Source: an uncultured Ignavibacteriota bacterium (GTDB lineage: Bacteria; Bacteroidota; Ignavibacteria; UBA10030; UBA8401). From it: 64,000 nucleotides of DNA. Within the stretch, counting starts at the first letter, position 1. Every line of letters starts with the position of its first letter. The translations under genes and the position numbers were made by a program. Below the pieces are notes generated by a model that was given only the letters and a program-made list of their open reading frames with translations, was not told the origin of the DNA and did not search any database. The stretch covers positions 1 to 64,000 of the forward strand of contig CAISDA010000033.1 of assembly GCA_903884005.1 (NCBI GenBank). The letters are read 5' to 3'. This document shows positions 1-12,100 of the stretch, piece by piece.

Positions 1-1173
1 AAGTGTCGGCAGAGGCCGCACCGATGCCATGAACGACATCGTATTTCTGTCGGTAGTATACAGCTTCTGGTTCGCGACGTTATCGTTCTGTTTCTGGAAA
101 TTGGTTTGTACCGCAAAATTGCCCGCGAACAGGTTCAGTCCGACCGCACCGATGATGACCTGCCGGTCATTGATCATCGACCCCATACCCAGCGATGTAT
201 AGCCCGGACCGACCAATGTATACCCGCCTTTTACATTGAACGTGCTGGCCGAATATGCCATCTCACTCGACACCGCAAAATCACCGCTTGACGTCGAACG
301 AAGCAGGTAATATTGTCCCAGCTCCTTTGGGATATCACTGTTCTCAAGCGCTTTGCTGTAGAGATCTTTCGTGAACACGCTTATTGCCAGTTCATTCTTT
401 ATCTTCAATGCATGGTTAAAAAGATGAAGCCCCCAGTCAATGCTTCCGATCATGTTTTCCTGCGGCGTTACTCCTGAATAGTTGGTATCCACCCTTGCAC
501 CGGCTGCTGTAGAGACGGTTCCTATGTTCATAAAAATACCGCGAGACAGTGAGTTTTTATCGTCGTACACACGCAGAAAATTCAAGTGAAGATGCGAAGC
601 GCTCTCATCGCCGATACCGAGCTTACCGCCGTAGATCGTCCGCTCATACATCGAGGTGCTTGCCTCTGCACCAACTGCTTCCTGCGTTTTACCCGAAAAT
701 GTTGTGAGCCGTAAAATACCGGGATACAATTCGACGCCGTACCCTTTTATATTGACATCCGTCAGGGTAAACTTCGATAACTGCAGCGAGAAATCACCAT
801 AGTATAACTTGCCCCAGCTCCATTCCGGAGAGAATCCGACCGTGTTCATGCTTTGCCGGGCACTATTGCCTTCGGTCGACAGCAGCAGATCCAGGTTAAA
901 TGTCACTTTATCGTAGAGACTGAGTGTCGGTCGGAAATACAATCTGCCAGATTTTTCGGGACGCTGGCTTGGCCGTCCCGATACGGTATAATACTCGAGT
1001 GAAGAACCGAACTCGCCGGTCACTTTAACATTTTCCGTGAGTGATTTTTTCAGAGAAAAGCCCGTAGACGTATCCGGCTGAGCATCAGCGCCGGCTCCGC
1101 CGGGAACCTGCGCAACACCGGAACCGCACATTACAACGGACAGGAATACTATCGTTAAGAAGATCCTTTTCAT
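1..1173 (-). CDS. Outer-membrane-type protein, C-terminus outside window
   Basis: The reading frame is open from an ATG at 1173 to the window edge (391 codons) without a stop, so the gene is cut. It begins with a typical signal peptide (MKRIFLTIVFLSVVMCGSGVAQ). The mature part is made of alternating polar/hydrophobic stretches with many aromatic residues (for example LYYGDFSLQL, GKLYFRPTLSL), as in outer-membrane beta-barrels. No named family is recognised. A strong Shine-Dalgarno (AAGGAGG) at about 1180-1186 lies inside the last codons of the fibronectin gene upstream, whose stop is only 3 nt before this start, so the two are almost certainly co-translated. A role as membrane partner of the giant surface protein is inference from the operon. 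Confidence 0.8.
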   Translation of the reverse strand, partial: MKRIFLTIVFLSVVMCGSGVAQVPGGAGADAQPDTSTGFSLKKSLTENVKVTGEFGSSLEYYTVSGRPSQRPEKSGRLYFRPTLSLYDKVTFNLDLLLSTEGNSARQSMNTVGFSPEWSWGKLYYGDFSLQLSKFTLTDVNIKGYGVELYPGILRLTTFSGKTQEAVGAEASTSMYERTIYGGKLGIGDESASHLHLNFLRVYDDKNSLSRGIFMNIGTVSTAAGARVDTNYSGVTPQENMIGSIDWGLHLFNHALKIKNELAISVFTKDLYSKALENSDIPKELGQYYLLRSTSSGDFAVSSEMAYSASTFNVKGGYTLVGPGYTSLGMGSMINDRQVIIGAVGLNLFAGNFAVQTNFQKQNDNVANQKLYTTDRNTMSFMASVRPLPTL

Positions 1174-1176
1174 GTG

Positions 1177-3156
1177 TTATTCCTCCTTAACGATAACTTC
1201 AGTATATTCACTCCAGTCTCCTTCTGTGCCGGAGTTGTTAACGGGACGTACTTTATAAAAATACTGAGTTTCTCCGCCTGCATCGGTATACGAAGTTGTT
1301 TTCAGGATATCCTTGTTCAACCGTGTAAAATTTCCGTTCGGCAGTGTCGATCGGTATACATTGTATCCGGCAATATCAGGTTCCTGAACAGCCACCCATG
1401 TCAGCTTCACGCCGTTCATCTTTTGCAGCACTGCTGTAACACGCGGAACCGCTGCCGGCACAAACATGCTTTTCACCATAACCGTATTACTCACAGCCTT
1501 CGCGCTTTTGTTCCCTGAACTGTCAATTGCCTCTGCGCTATATTCATAGGACTGAAGCATTTTTGCAGTGCTGTCTGTGAATGTATACGGGAGCGTGCGG
1601 GCGGCTGCAATAAGTTCTTCCTTGCCGCCGGATAGATTTCTCCGGTATACATTCAGCTTTGCAAGATCAGAGACCATGGTCATGCCCACTCTGATGGCAA
1701 CGGTTTTGTTCGGCTGCAGTTTTGCCGAGACCGGGGTTGGCGCAGACGGCGGTTCATGATCGATATTTTTTATCTGCATCGTATCACTTTGCGCCCCTTC
1801 TATTTCAACAAGATCGGTAGCGCTCACCGCATAATAGTACCGCTTTCCGGGCGCCAGTGCTTTTCCGGCATAACCGCTGTCGACAAATGAGACGGCCGTG
1901 GTTTTTCCAATCCGCGCCAGAACCTCCCTGCTTTCACCGCGGTAGACATTATAATGGTGCACATCCGTAGAGCGCGACGCTTTCCATTCCAGTTTCACGA
2001 GATCGTTCACGAAGGAATGCTTGAGACCGGCAGGCGGCGCAGGCGGAACCGTGTCGATCAATTCTGCCGCTGCCAGACTGCTGTTTTTGCTCAATTTACC
2101 GTTTTCACCGACCGCAGCGACAAAATAGATGTACCGCACGCCGCTCTTTATCAGCGAGTCGGAATAATACGGCCGCTCTGTTTTCAGCAGTGTCTTGTTT
2201 AATTTAATCGAATCGGCTTTGGCAGTTTCTTTCCGGAACACATGATATCCAACGACCGACGGTTCCGTGGCTCTGTCCCAGACCAGTACTATCTTGCGTT
2301 CAAATGCCGTTGCCTTCAATCCGCCGGGAGCCTGTGGAATGTCTTCTGAGATCAGTTTTACTGTCACCGTTTTCGAGGGCTTGCTTTCAACACCAAGCGG
2401 ATCTGCCGCGGTGATGTAATATGCTGCTTCCTTCTTCTCCCCCTTCACTAATTCGGTGAACATTCCCGGCGAAGCGTCGTTGCGGAGAAGTATGTTCGCA
2501 TTTATTTTTACGAACACACCCTTCTCATTTTTTTTGTACACATAATATTTAATGGCAATATTGTTCCGGTCGTCATCCCATTTCGGATACTCCCATTCCA
2601 ACGTGAGCAATGAACCGGACACTTTCGATTTCAGGTTCATGGGCGGCGCAGGCAGAACCGTAACGATCTTCACTGTTTTCAGGAACTCTCCTGCCGGCTT
2701 ATCCTGATTGTCGTAATACACAAATTTGTACTGGTATTCCGCTCCCGCCTTCACGGTGCTGTCTATGAACATGCGCCCGGCGGCCACGGCCGCGCGCGGG
2801 AACATCAGCGTGGTCAGCGACGCATTCAACGAATTACCGTTGATCTTCCTCATCAGCATGTTATCATCCTCCGAGTCGAGGTATTTCATCAGCGCTTCGC
2901 GTTCCCCGCCCAGTATGGCGATCAGCGCATCAACATCGTCGATTTGCTTCAGAGGATTGTTTTTGTTCAACAACGCATACTCCTCCTGGGAACCCGCGGG
3001 CCGCCGGTAGACGAAGACGTACTGGTCAAAGTCCGGAGCGACGGTCAGATAGAGCGCGCTCCTGCGGCCGTCGAACGAATGCAATACGTCATACTGCTGT
3101 CCGAAAGCAAGAGCGGGAGCAACAATAAAAAACAGTATTATCAATTTTTTTACCAT
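1177..3156 (-). CDS. Secreted protein with five fibronectin type III modules
   Basis: 659 residues with a signal peptide (MVKKLIILFFIVAPALAFGQ). After about 170 residues of unassigned sequence there are five consecutive FN3-like modules (roughly 175-265, 275-370, 375-465, 470-560, 570-655). They show the repeated pattern 'L.W....D..GY.VYR' followed by 'Y.Y.V.AVD..G'. FN3 arrays in secreted bacterial proteins are spacers or binding modules; no catalytic domain and no type IX sorting tail are visible. The start ATG overlaps the stop of the giant gene by 7 nt, and the stop is 3 nt from the next gene, so translation is coupled in both directions. The function is probably structural, at the cell surface. 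Confidence 0.88.
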   Translation of the reverse strand: MVKKLIILFFIVAPALAFGQQYDVLHSFDGRRSALYLTVAPDFDQYVFVYRRPAGSQEEYALLNKNNPLKQIDDVDALIAILGGEREALMKYLDSEDDNMLMRKINGNSLNASLTTLMFPRAAVAAGRMFIDSTVKAGAEYQYKFVYYDNQDKPAGEFLKTVKIVTVLPAPPMNLKSKVSGSLLTLEWEYPKWDDDRNNIAIKYYVYKKNEKGVFVKINANILLRNDASPGMFTELVKGEKKEAAYYITAADPLGVESKPSKTVTVKLISEDIPQAPGGLKATAFERKIVLVWDRATEPSVVGYHVFRKETAKADSIKLNKTLLKTERPYYSDSLIKSGVRYIYFVAAVGENGKLSKNSSLAAAELIDTVPPAPPAGLKHSFVNDLVKLEWKASRSTDVHHYNVYRGESREVLARIGKTTAVSFVDSGYAGKALAPGKRYYYAVSATDLVEIEGAQSDTMQIKNIDHEPPSAPTPVSAKLQPNKTVAIRVGMTMVSDLAKLNVYRRNLSGGKEELIAAARTLPYTFTDSTAKMLQSYEYSAEAIDSSGNKSAKAVSNTVMVKSMFVPAAVPRVTAVLQKMNGVKLTWVAVQEPDIAGYNVYRSTLPNGNFTRLNKDILKTTSYTDAGGETQYFYKVRPVNNSGTEGDWSEYTEVIVKEE

Positions 3157-6100
3157 ATGAACTCCTTCATTGCTTCAGGGCTTTCATTGCCGTTATTGTC
3201 TTTGACTTTAACATAGATCCGCCATATTTCATTCTGGCTCTGATATGTTGAACCTGATGCCGTTACCGCTCTCGCAGGCATCATATTCGCAGTCAGGGCG
3301 CCGGTTATTACATTGACCGATGTCGTGGAATTATTTCCGCCTTGCCCGGATGCAAGCGTCATGAAATTTTTGGATGCGCCGCTCAGGGGCGCTTCAGGAC
3401 TTACCCAGTTTCCATTTTTAAACACTTCCGTTCGGACATAATACAATCGTTGTCCCGATACGACCCTCTGCGGCGCAAATGAAACACTCGGCGTAAATTT
3501 TTGAATTCCGCCAATCGTCTGCTTGATAAAATCGACACTCACGTTCTCCATGACCGGCGGTTTTGCCGGCATCGTTAATGGACCGACGACCTTGACTAAA
3601 TTGTTTCCGATAAAATTGCTTGATACAGTCTGGATTCCAATATAAAATTTAGTCCCGGGTGTCAGCCAACTTTCCGTGCCGGTAAAGAAATCCGGTCCAA
3701 GCCTCAGAATTCTGTCTGCAGGAATTTTAGGCAACTCCTTCATTTGCGCTAAATACAACGCTTCAGTCATAATACAATACTGGTATTTTTGAATTCCGGC
3801 AGAATGGTTTCCCATCCTATTAAAAAACAGATTGATGTTTCCATTGGGGAACGATCCCTGATACCCCGGGGGAACACCTTTAAACCAGTAGACATCCGGA
3901 TTATTCGGTTGCCACGCTTCAGGGCTGTTACGATCTAACTCATCTCTGCCGAAAACAAAATAGTCACGCGAGGTTGCAATCGGCGAAATCTGTCCGCCCG
4001 TGTTTTTATATCCAATTTCAAGTTTGAAACTGTCGACAGCAGCATATTCTGGCGGTATGATAGCAATCTTTCCCAATTTCGTGTACGTGCCGGGTGAATA
4101 ATCTAAATTATCTTTTATCCAACCAGTAGAGATCGGAACATCTTCGGGCATACGGTAAATTTTATAATAGTATTCGCTCAAACGATTGATTTCGGACTTA
4201 AATCCAAAGTAGATCTTTCGTGCACTATAGTCAGCTTCCGGCACCGGTAAAGGAAGACCAATAGTGTCGGCACCAATGTCCAACCGTGACGTTCCTATCC
4301 AGGATATTGATGTAGGTGAAGTGTATTTCTTAAAAACGATCGGTGCCGGTGTTGTTGTGTCGACGACGACTTCAATATATCTATTTTTATAAGACGTTAG
4401 CCCGGCACCATTGATGCACCGGAATGCAATGATATAGCGCTCATAATTTGCATAATACGGCAAATCCCAGGATGTATAACGTATATATGAAGAATTATGG
4501 TGAAGTTTAAGGCCCTGAATCACAAATTCCTGCACTGCGCCGACATTGGTCCAGTCCCTGACGACTGCGATGGTATCCTGAAGTCTTCGTAAAAGAATTT
4601 GATACTCATAGGAATTGATCCCCGATTCGGTGTCAAAACCGTTAATTTTAACCTTAATCTGTTCAGTTATTGGCGTGGTATACGATTGTATATATGATAC
4701 ATCCGTAAATCCATTTGGATTACCACTCGATTTGAATTCATCCGTATAAATTGAAACTGTTTTTATCGGTACGAGGTCAGGACACGTTGCCTCTGACATA
4801 TACGGTTTTGAATCGTCAGGAGGAACCGAGGTAGTCACTGGCTGCGGAACTGCAGCATAGTTTTGATCCGTAAATCCGATCCGCGCAAGAAAGGGACCGA
4901 TTTTTTTACTGATCGTGTATCCCGATCCCGACCGGGCCCTGATGTTATATGTAATGTAGCTGGCATCTTCGCCTCCGCGAGCCATAAAATAATCCGGAGT
5001 CCATGACGTTGTTTTTCCGAGTGATTTGAATTCGCCCGGCATATTATTGACGACTTGCTGAACCGAGTATTCAGCGATTCCGTCGGGATGAGTTGCCGCC
5101 CAGTTCACACTGACTTCAGTATACGACTTGTTATTCGTATAACTCGAGGCAGCGGTTGTAAATTGCGGCGCCGTGTTGCTTGCAATCAGATTATCCCGTT
5201 TTGTCTTTAATACGGCAAGCGTTGGAGCAATGGTCTTAAAGTCAACGGTCTTGTCTGTTGCTGCGGCGGCAGGCTTATCTTTCCAATAAATAAACCGCTC
5301 CGTTACCTCAAACAGGTTTTCAGACATTTTTCTTCGTTTTGCATAGACAGCATCGATCATCTTCGTATAGGCAATTTCCATTTCATTGATTTTTCCCATT
5401 TTATTTTCGTATTCAGCTCCAAGGCCGGAGAGCATTGCTATTCTGTTTGCAACCAGATCAGTAAACGCTTTGCTTGGAATAGTTTTATATAAGTTCACCG
5501 CCTGATCGGTATTTTCCCGGCGCTTTGTTGAATCCTGCCATGCCCCCCAAATGCCCTCGAACTGTGCGTAGTCCCAGGGCTGGTCAAAACCGCCGCTGAG
5601 CGTTCGGATGCGGGACCATCGTTTATACAAACGGTCTTTGGTTATTCCGTCATTCTGATATTGGCTGGCGATAGTAGCCTTAAACTGGATCCAGTTATTT
5701 GCTCCATCTGCAAGATAGTCGTTCTGGAAACCCTTGATCGTCACAAAATCGTTAAAATTGTACAAAGCCAGTTTTTTGCAATAGTTATTAACCTTTGCCT
5801 CGAGTCCGACGTACTTGGCAGGCACCTGCAAGTACACACTGTTGGCAGGTTTAAACACCTCGTCAAACTTCGCAATCGACGTTTCAATCTTCTCGATATT
5901 TCGCTTGAGCATGTCATGAAAGCCTTCGGCATTGCTCATAAAACTGCTCACTGCAACAGTATTACTGATCACCGTGGCAGTAGTGAGATTGAACGTCGGA
6001 TCGCCGGCCTGCGGCTCAACATTCCGCGCTGTCGGATAGGTGAACGATGCACTCTCTACCGGGTCGACAACACCGCCGGGCCGAACAGCAGCGGGGACCT

Positions 6101-9100
6101 CGACACTCAGAGTATAGTCTCCAAGTGAATTTGAAATATTCGATACCGACGATTTATAATCGGCTATGGCTGTATTCAGTTCATTCAACAGAGTGGGAAT
6201 CTCGGTGCGATTGGTTTCACGATCTGAATCGAGAATGGTTTTCTGCAGCTTATTCAGGTAATCGTAAATCGGTCCCGACGTGCCGCCGGCTTCAGAAGAA
6301 GTATATTTGCCGATACTGTCTTTTTCGGCCTGGGTAATTTTGTTGTCGGCAGTTAAACTTCTCGCCCTCAGCATTTTTTTCACGAGCTCTTTGCTTGCGG
6401 CATTAATGACCTCGGGAGTGATGCCGAGAGTGGGGATCGGTTTATTGTTCACCATGTCACTTTTTGCGTCAGCAACGGCTTTCAACATATCATTGCTGAT
6501 ATTTTCGGCCTGCGCGATGAGCGACTGCACCGCGTTGTCTTTGCCAAACCCCGCGCGTATGCCGTCGCTTTTTATCCGCATCCAGACATCGCCATCCCAA
6601 CTGATAAACAAGAGCGACACGCGAAGCGATGCCCCGCCCGCCAGTGCGAATTCCGGAGCTCCGATGAGCACGCCTTTTATTTCACCCCGCGCGCTTGCGA
6701 CTCCGCCCAACACCGAGGCATCAAGCGTTAGTCTGAAATACGCGCCCCACGATACATCGGGTTTATACCATGCCTTCAGGTTTACACCGCTATTGACACT
6801 GATGATCCAGACATCGAACCCGTTGTTATAATTGACTGAACAGTAAAAGCCTTTGCTTCCTGCATAAAAATCTCCGTCCCCCTTAAGGATTCCCGACATA
6901 ACGGTAAAGTTTGCAGTTCCGACAACTCCCCAGTTTTTTACACCGTAAAAAAAGAATTGCATCGTTGAATTTGCCTGAATCACATATCTGAGGTTGAGTG
7001 TCGCATTCAGCGTGCCCTCAACATATGTCTGCATAAATCCAACTTCGACACTCAGGAGTCCATACATTTCTTCGGGCCGGTCAAGCAGTTCGACTTTTCC
7101 GTCCAGAATAAGCTTGTTGTTTGCTGCTGTTATCAGCACCGAACCGTCGATGATGCCTGATTTGCCAATTGCCGCCCTGCCGTAAATGAAAATAGAAAAC
7201 ATCGGATTTGCCGTGATAGGCGCGCCGGTGATTTTGGCCCTGATCGCTGCCGTGTACTGATCGGAAAAGCCGCACAGATCGCGTATAGTATTAATATCTC
7301 CATCGGTCGGATTCCAGAAAAAGCCGCCTCCAATTCCAGAGATTTCAACAGGCCCGATCTGCAGATTCAAACCCTCTGCCGCCGCAAGGAATATCCCCGC
7401 CGAAAACTTTCCATTCCACTTGGCAAGTTTTCCTGATGCAACAAAAGTATTGGGTCCGACATTACAGAGTCCGGAAAGAAGAAGCATGTAGTCTGAACCG
7501 GTACCGGTAAGCATTGCAATATTAAGTTTGAATTCAAACTTGTCTTTTTTCTTAAAATTAAGGTTCTGCACGATGAAGTTTACATCACCATCCGAGCCGT
7601 TCAGATTCCTTTTCCTGTACACAAGGAATGAATCGACACCGCCGTCGGCAAATTGCCCCAGTTGCACAGTCCCTCCGAATTTCAGGAAGAAATTCACCGG
7701 CACGGCAAGAGTGACTACTTTACCTTTATCGGGTCCCGTAGTGATTTTTGTGCCGTTCGGATCCGGCACATACACCGTCGAAGGCGACGTGCTCGCACCA
7801 AAGCTCGTGATCTCAACCGTCAGCAGCGGTGCAATCATCACCGAGCCGCCGGTGATGCTTGTCGAGAATTTATTCACCTGATTTGCGGAGGTGACTTCGA
7901 GGCCGCTGAATGTGAGTGAACCGGTGAAGACATTGCCCATGGAAATTTTTACCGAACCGCCCAGATTCAGTTTAAAGCCACCGTTTGCCAGGGAGTCAAA
8001 AGAAATATTCTCGCCGTCAAGATCATACTTCAGATTTTTATATTCAAAATCGCACGGGGTCGATACTTTCAGTTCTTCCACCCAGGAGTTGCTGTTATTG
8101 AGTGCAATTGAAAGTCCCGGCTCTATGGTCCCGCCGGACTTGGTGCCAAAGCGGATGTTTTTCTGTGTCAACACTCCGTCAACATAAAACACTGACACTA
8201 CCTGAATCTCAGAACTGCTGAAGTCCGAATAATCGACGTTCAGGCTGACGTTTTGCACAGCGTACTTGCCGGCCCAGAACGGAGCTTCCTTCGCACCAGT
8301 GCCGCCCAAGCCCGGCGCCACGTCCAACACGGTAAAACGGGCAGTGCCGGTATTCGTGCGGTTAGATCGTGTATCGAAGGTATAGTTCACTTTATTTTGG
8401 TCAGCGGGGGCCGGCAGAAGTATTTGCCCTGAAGCGCGTAATGAATACACGTTTGTCGCCGAAACAAGCGAGAGGCCGGAAAGCCACATCCTGTTATCGA
8501 GTAACGTCACCGGAGCTGTTGCCGGTATCAGGTTGCCCGTGCCTCCAATTGTCATTGCACCGGTGGAAGAAAGAGTAAACCCGTTCATCGCCATGGTCTT
8601 TCCGAGAAACGAGATCGTCCCCGAAAGCGCGGCGGTAAACACATCATTGGCGTATGTAAAGAGTGCCGCCGAGGTTGATCCGCTGTTTTTTAATCTAAAT
8701 TCCGCGGCGAACATGGTGAAGGTTTGCTCGTCCGCCGGTGCTGTGATGTTCAGCGGATCGACGGTGACTCCCGATTTGTTCATGCGAAGATTTTTCACTG
8801 TCGCCGAAAAGCCCGACGCGATATCCGGCGCCGTCAGTCTCCCGTTCAACACCAGCGCGAAATCATTGTCTGTAAACGTCAAACTCGTTGCCGCCATGTT
8901 TTGTATGGACAATGGGGCAAGCGTGAATTTTCCAATCTTCAATCCATCGGTCGTGCCGGAAATACAGTTGAACACAAATTGATTGTTTGAGTAATTGGCG
9001 GTAAAGTGCACCGACGAGGTATCGCTTGTTCCTGACTTGAAAAATTTTGAATTGATGTCGCCGCTGAGTTTGTACGAGGGATTATCGCCCAATGTATATT

Positions 9101-12100
9101 CGGCTGCCTGCAATTTGAATGTCGCCATCGTGCCGACAGTTGCTATTTTTTTGTAGCCTGCCGATGGGGAAAATGTTTCTGAATAACTGCCGTTGTTCAC
9201 AAATCCGCTTAACTTACCGTTGCTGAATGTCATGTTTTTCAGCTCGACCTGAAGTCCGGAAAGCACCTGCGGCAAGGCAGTGAGACCGTCCGCCGAAAAA
9301 GCGTATCCCGTTTGGCCGGATGCATATTGCAGTTTCGTTATTTTCAGAGGTATGCCGCTTGTGCTCAGATCGAGCAAGGGCGCCAGATTGGCGGCCGACT
9401 GCATGCTCACGGTTCCCGATACCACGGCCCACGTTGCAGTGTTGACGACAATATCCAGTGCCGAGAGTGCGAACTCGGGCGCGGCTGCTTTGGTATACTT
9501 CAATCCCGGTACCACGAGCTTCACCGTTTGTCCGTCAATATTTCTGATCCGCAATCCGTTCGACACCTGATCGGTCCTGACATATTTGGTATCGCCGGTC
9601 CGCAACTTCAGGTATGCTGTCGTTGCCGGTCCAAGATTCAAATTCTCGGGCAGGCTGAACTGCGTCATGTTGGTCAGATTCAGTCCGCTGTTGTTGATGA
9701 ATCCCGCCTTTATTGCTCCCTTGTAAAACGAAAGACTGCCGCGTGTGACGGCAAACGTTGCAGCCTGAATTTCGGGATTCTCTTCGAAGGCGAGCCTGAA
9801 GTACGGGTATGATTCGTCGTTGTACCTGAGCGACACGGTTTTTTCGCCGGTCAGCAAAATTTTATCGGTCACAGTCAGATTTGCCGGCATCTTCATGAGA
9901 ACCGACGGTGATTGGCTCAGCGTGAACCCGGTGTCCACCATCGCCCACGTTAAACCGCCGCTCTGCGTATAGACATGAAATGAGAACTCTTTTTGTATCG
10001 TGAAGGAACCGCTGAGATACGACAGATCGGATTTGCTTAACAGATACGTACTGTACGTCACCGCGCTCGTCGTGGAACCGATCTCAACGGTGCCGTTTGC
10101 CGTAAAGCCCAATCCCGATTTATTCAATGTAATAGCGGGGGCGGTGAACTTCAGCACCGGAGCCTGTACCGGCAGCCCGATCGTCGGGGACGATTCAAAC
10201 CTGATGGCTCCGTCTGCAATCGTCTGAGCGACGACGTCAATTTTCACTGCGGAACCAGATCCTGCCGCATTGCCCTTTATCACACCGCGTGTCAATGTGG
10301 CCGCCATATCAGAAAGCAGATACACCGACTGCACACCAGTGCCTGCGTCGAACTGCACACGCTTCCCTGGCTTTGTGCGCAGTTCGGCAACGCCATAGCG
10401 CAGCGTGTCCGCTGACGCTGACGCGCCGTCTGCGATACCGGTGATCAATCCGGTGGAGCCGATCGTGACATTATTCGTGGGCGTTAAAGCGATCCTGCCG
10501 CTGCCCTGCGATGTTTTCAAACTATCGGGCAGCTGCACCCGGCCTTCAACACGCACAGACATCGTCTGTGTGTTATTGGAAGTGCCCAGCAAGGCGCTGA
10601 GCTCGTCAACAATGAATCCGCCGTTATTTGCTCCGAATGGAATTTTTCGTCCGTTGACAAATTCAAGGCTGTCTGATTTTCCGCTCAGCGTTGTACCGCT
10701 GAATCCTGCATTCTGCATGTATAACTTCGCAGTGCGCAGGTCATTATGCAGTCCGGCAGGAAAATCAGGAAACGAAACGGTCAGGTCAAATGAAAAGCCG
10801 AGCGACGATAAATTAGTTGCGGCCGAAAGCATCGTGCTCAGTGTTTTACCGGCAGACCGGAGCGTACGGACTTTAACACCGAATCCGTTTAAGACATACT
10901 GCTGCGATGTGTTTTCAAGATTATTGAGCTGCTGCGCCGGGAACGCAATTCCCTGTTTGTTCAAAATAATATTGGTCAACGGCTGCGGTACGCCGAAAGA
11001 GAATCCCTGAAGATCGAACAACGGTTTTGCATCGAGTTGTATTTCGAACGTCCAGCCCCCCGCAGCCGTATAATTGATCGTGCGGAGACGGAACGCATTC
11101 AGTTCAAGTTTCGCTTTGCCCAAGTCCAGTTTTGACGCGGCACTAAAATTGTCCGCCCCGAATTCCGACACTTCAAGCGAAGACCCGGTCGCACGCAGCA
11201 CTGTTCGCGCTCCCTTGAATGCATTATCCGTCATCTTTAACCGAACGGAGCCGGCAAGAGAAAGCTCGTACTGCGGTATCGATGCGTTCAGGAGCGGAAT
11301 GTTCAACGTGCCCTTGACGGTGTCGATTCCCAGCATGATCTTACCGGCATCATCCCCGCCTTTCAGGCTGATCGATGTACGCGGAGTGATATTGATGTCG
11401 CCGCTCAGCGTTCCGCTTCCGTCAATTTTATATGCGGCGCTCGTAAGGCTCTGCCCGAATAATTTTACCGGACCGTTCAACAACAGTTCATACAGGTTCG
11501 ACGGACTCTTCGCGTATGAAAACGACGAAAACTGTACCGGGATGCCCTTAGCGCTTACATCGAAGGAAGCTGCATTTGCATCGACAGTGCCTGTTATGGT
11601 TCCATCGACAACTGAATAATTATTTTTATCGACCAGCACATTCAGCATTACCGGTATTTTGGGCTCCTGACCTGTGCCGACACCGAGAGCCGGGAAAAGC
11701 ACATCCACCTTCTGCCCGAATTTAGACGTTATCCGGATATTGTTTCCTTCCGAAGCATAGTCGACCAGATACCCGGTCTGGTCTTTTACTTTGATGTATG
11801 CGACTGCGGTATTGGGCATGCCGATTTTTTCAGGCAGCGCCGGAAGCGCCGACTCGGTCACCGTGAAGCCCTGTGGTGTCAGGCTTGCCGTAATAATATT
11901 GTTGATGAGGAAATCATCTCTTCCCGAGAGCATGGCAAACGGAGTACCCCCGCCTTTAAATTGATTGAACGCGGCATCCAGGCGATATGTAATTCCCTTG
12001 TATGTAAGGTATGCCGTATCCGCTCCGCTTGCGACTCCCAGCCCTGCGGCTGAATACTCGGCATTGCCCGGCACATTAACGGTAATGCCGTTTCCACTGG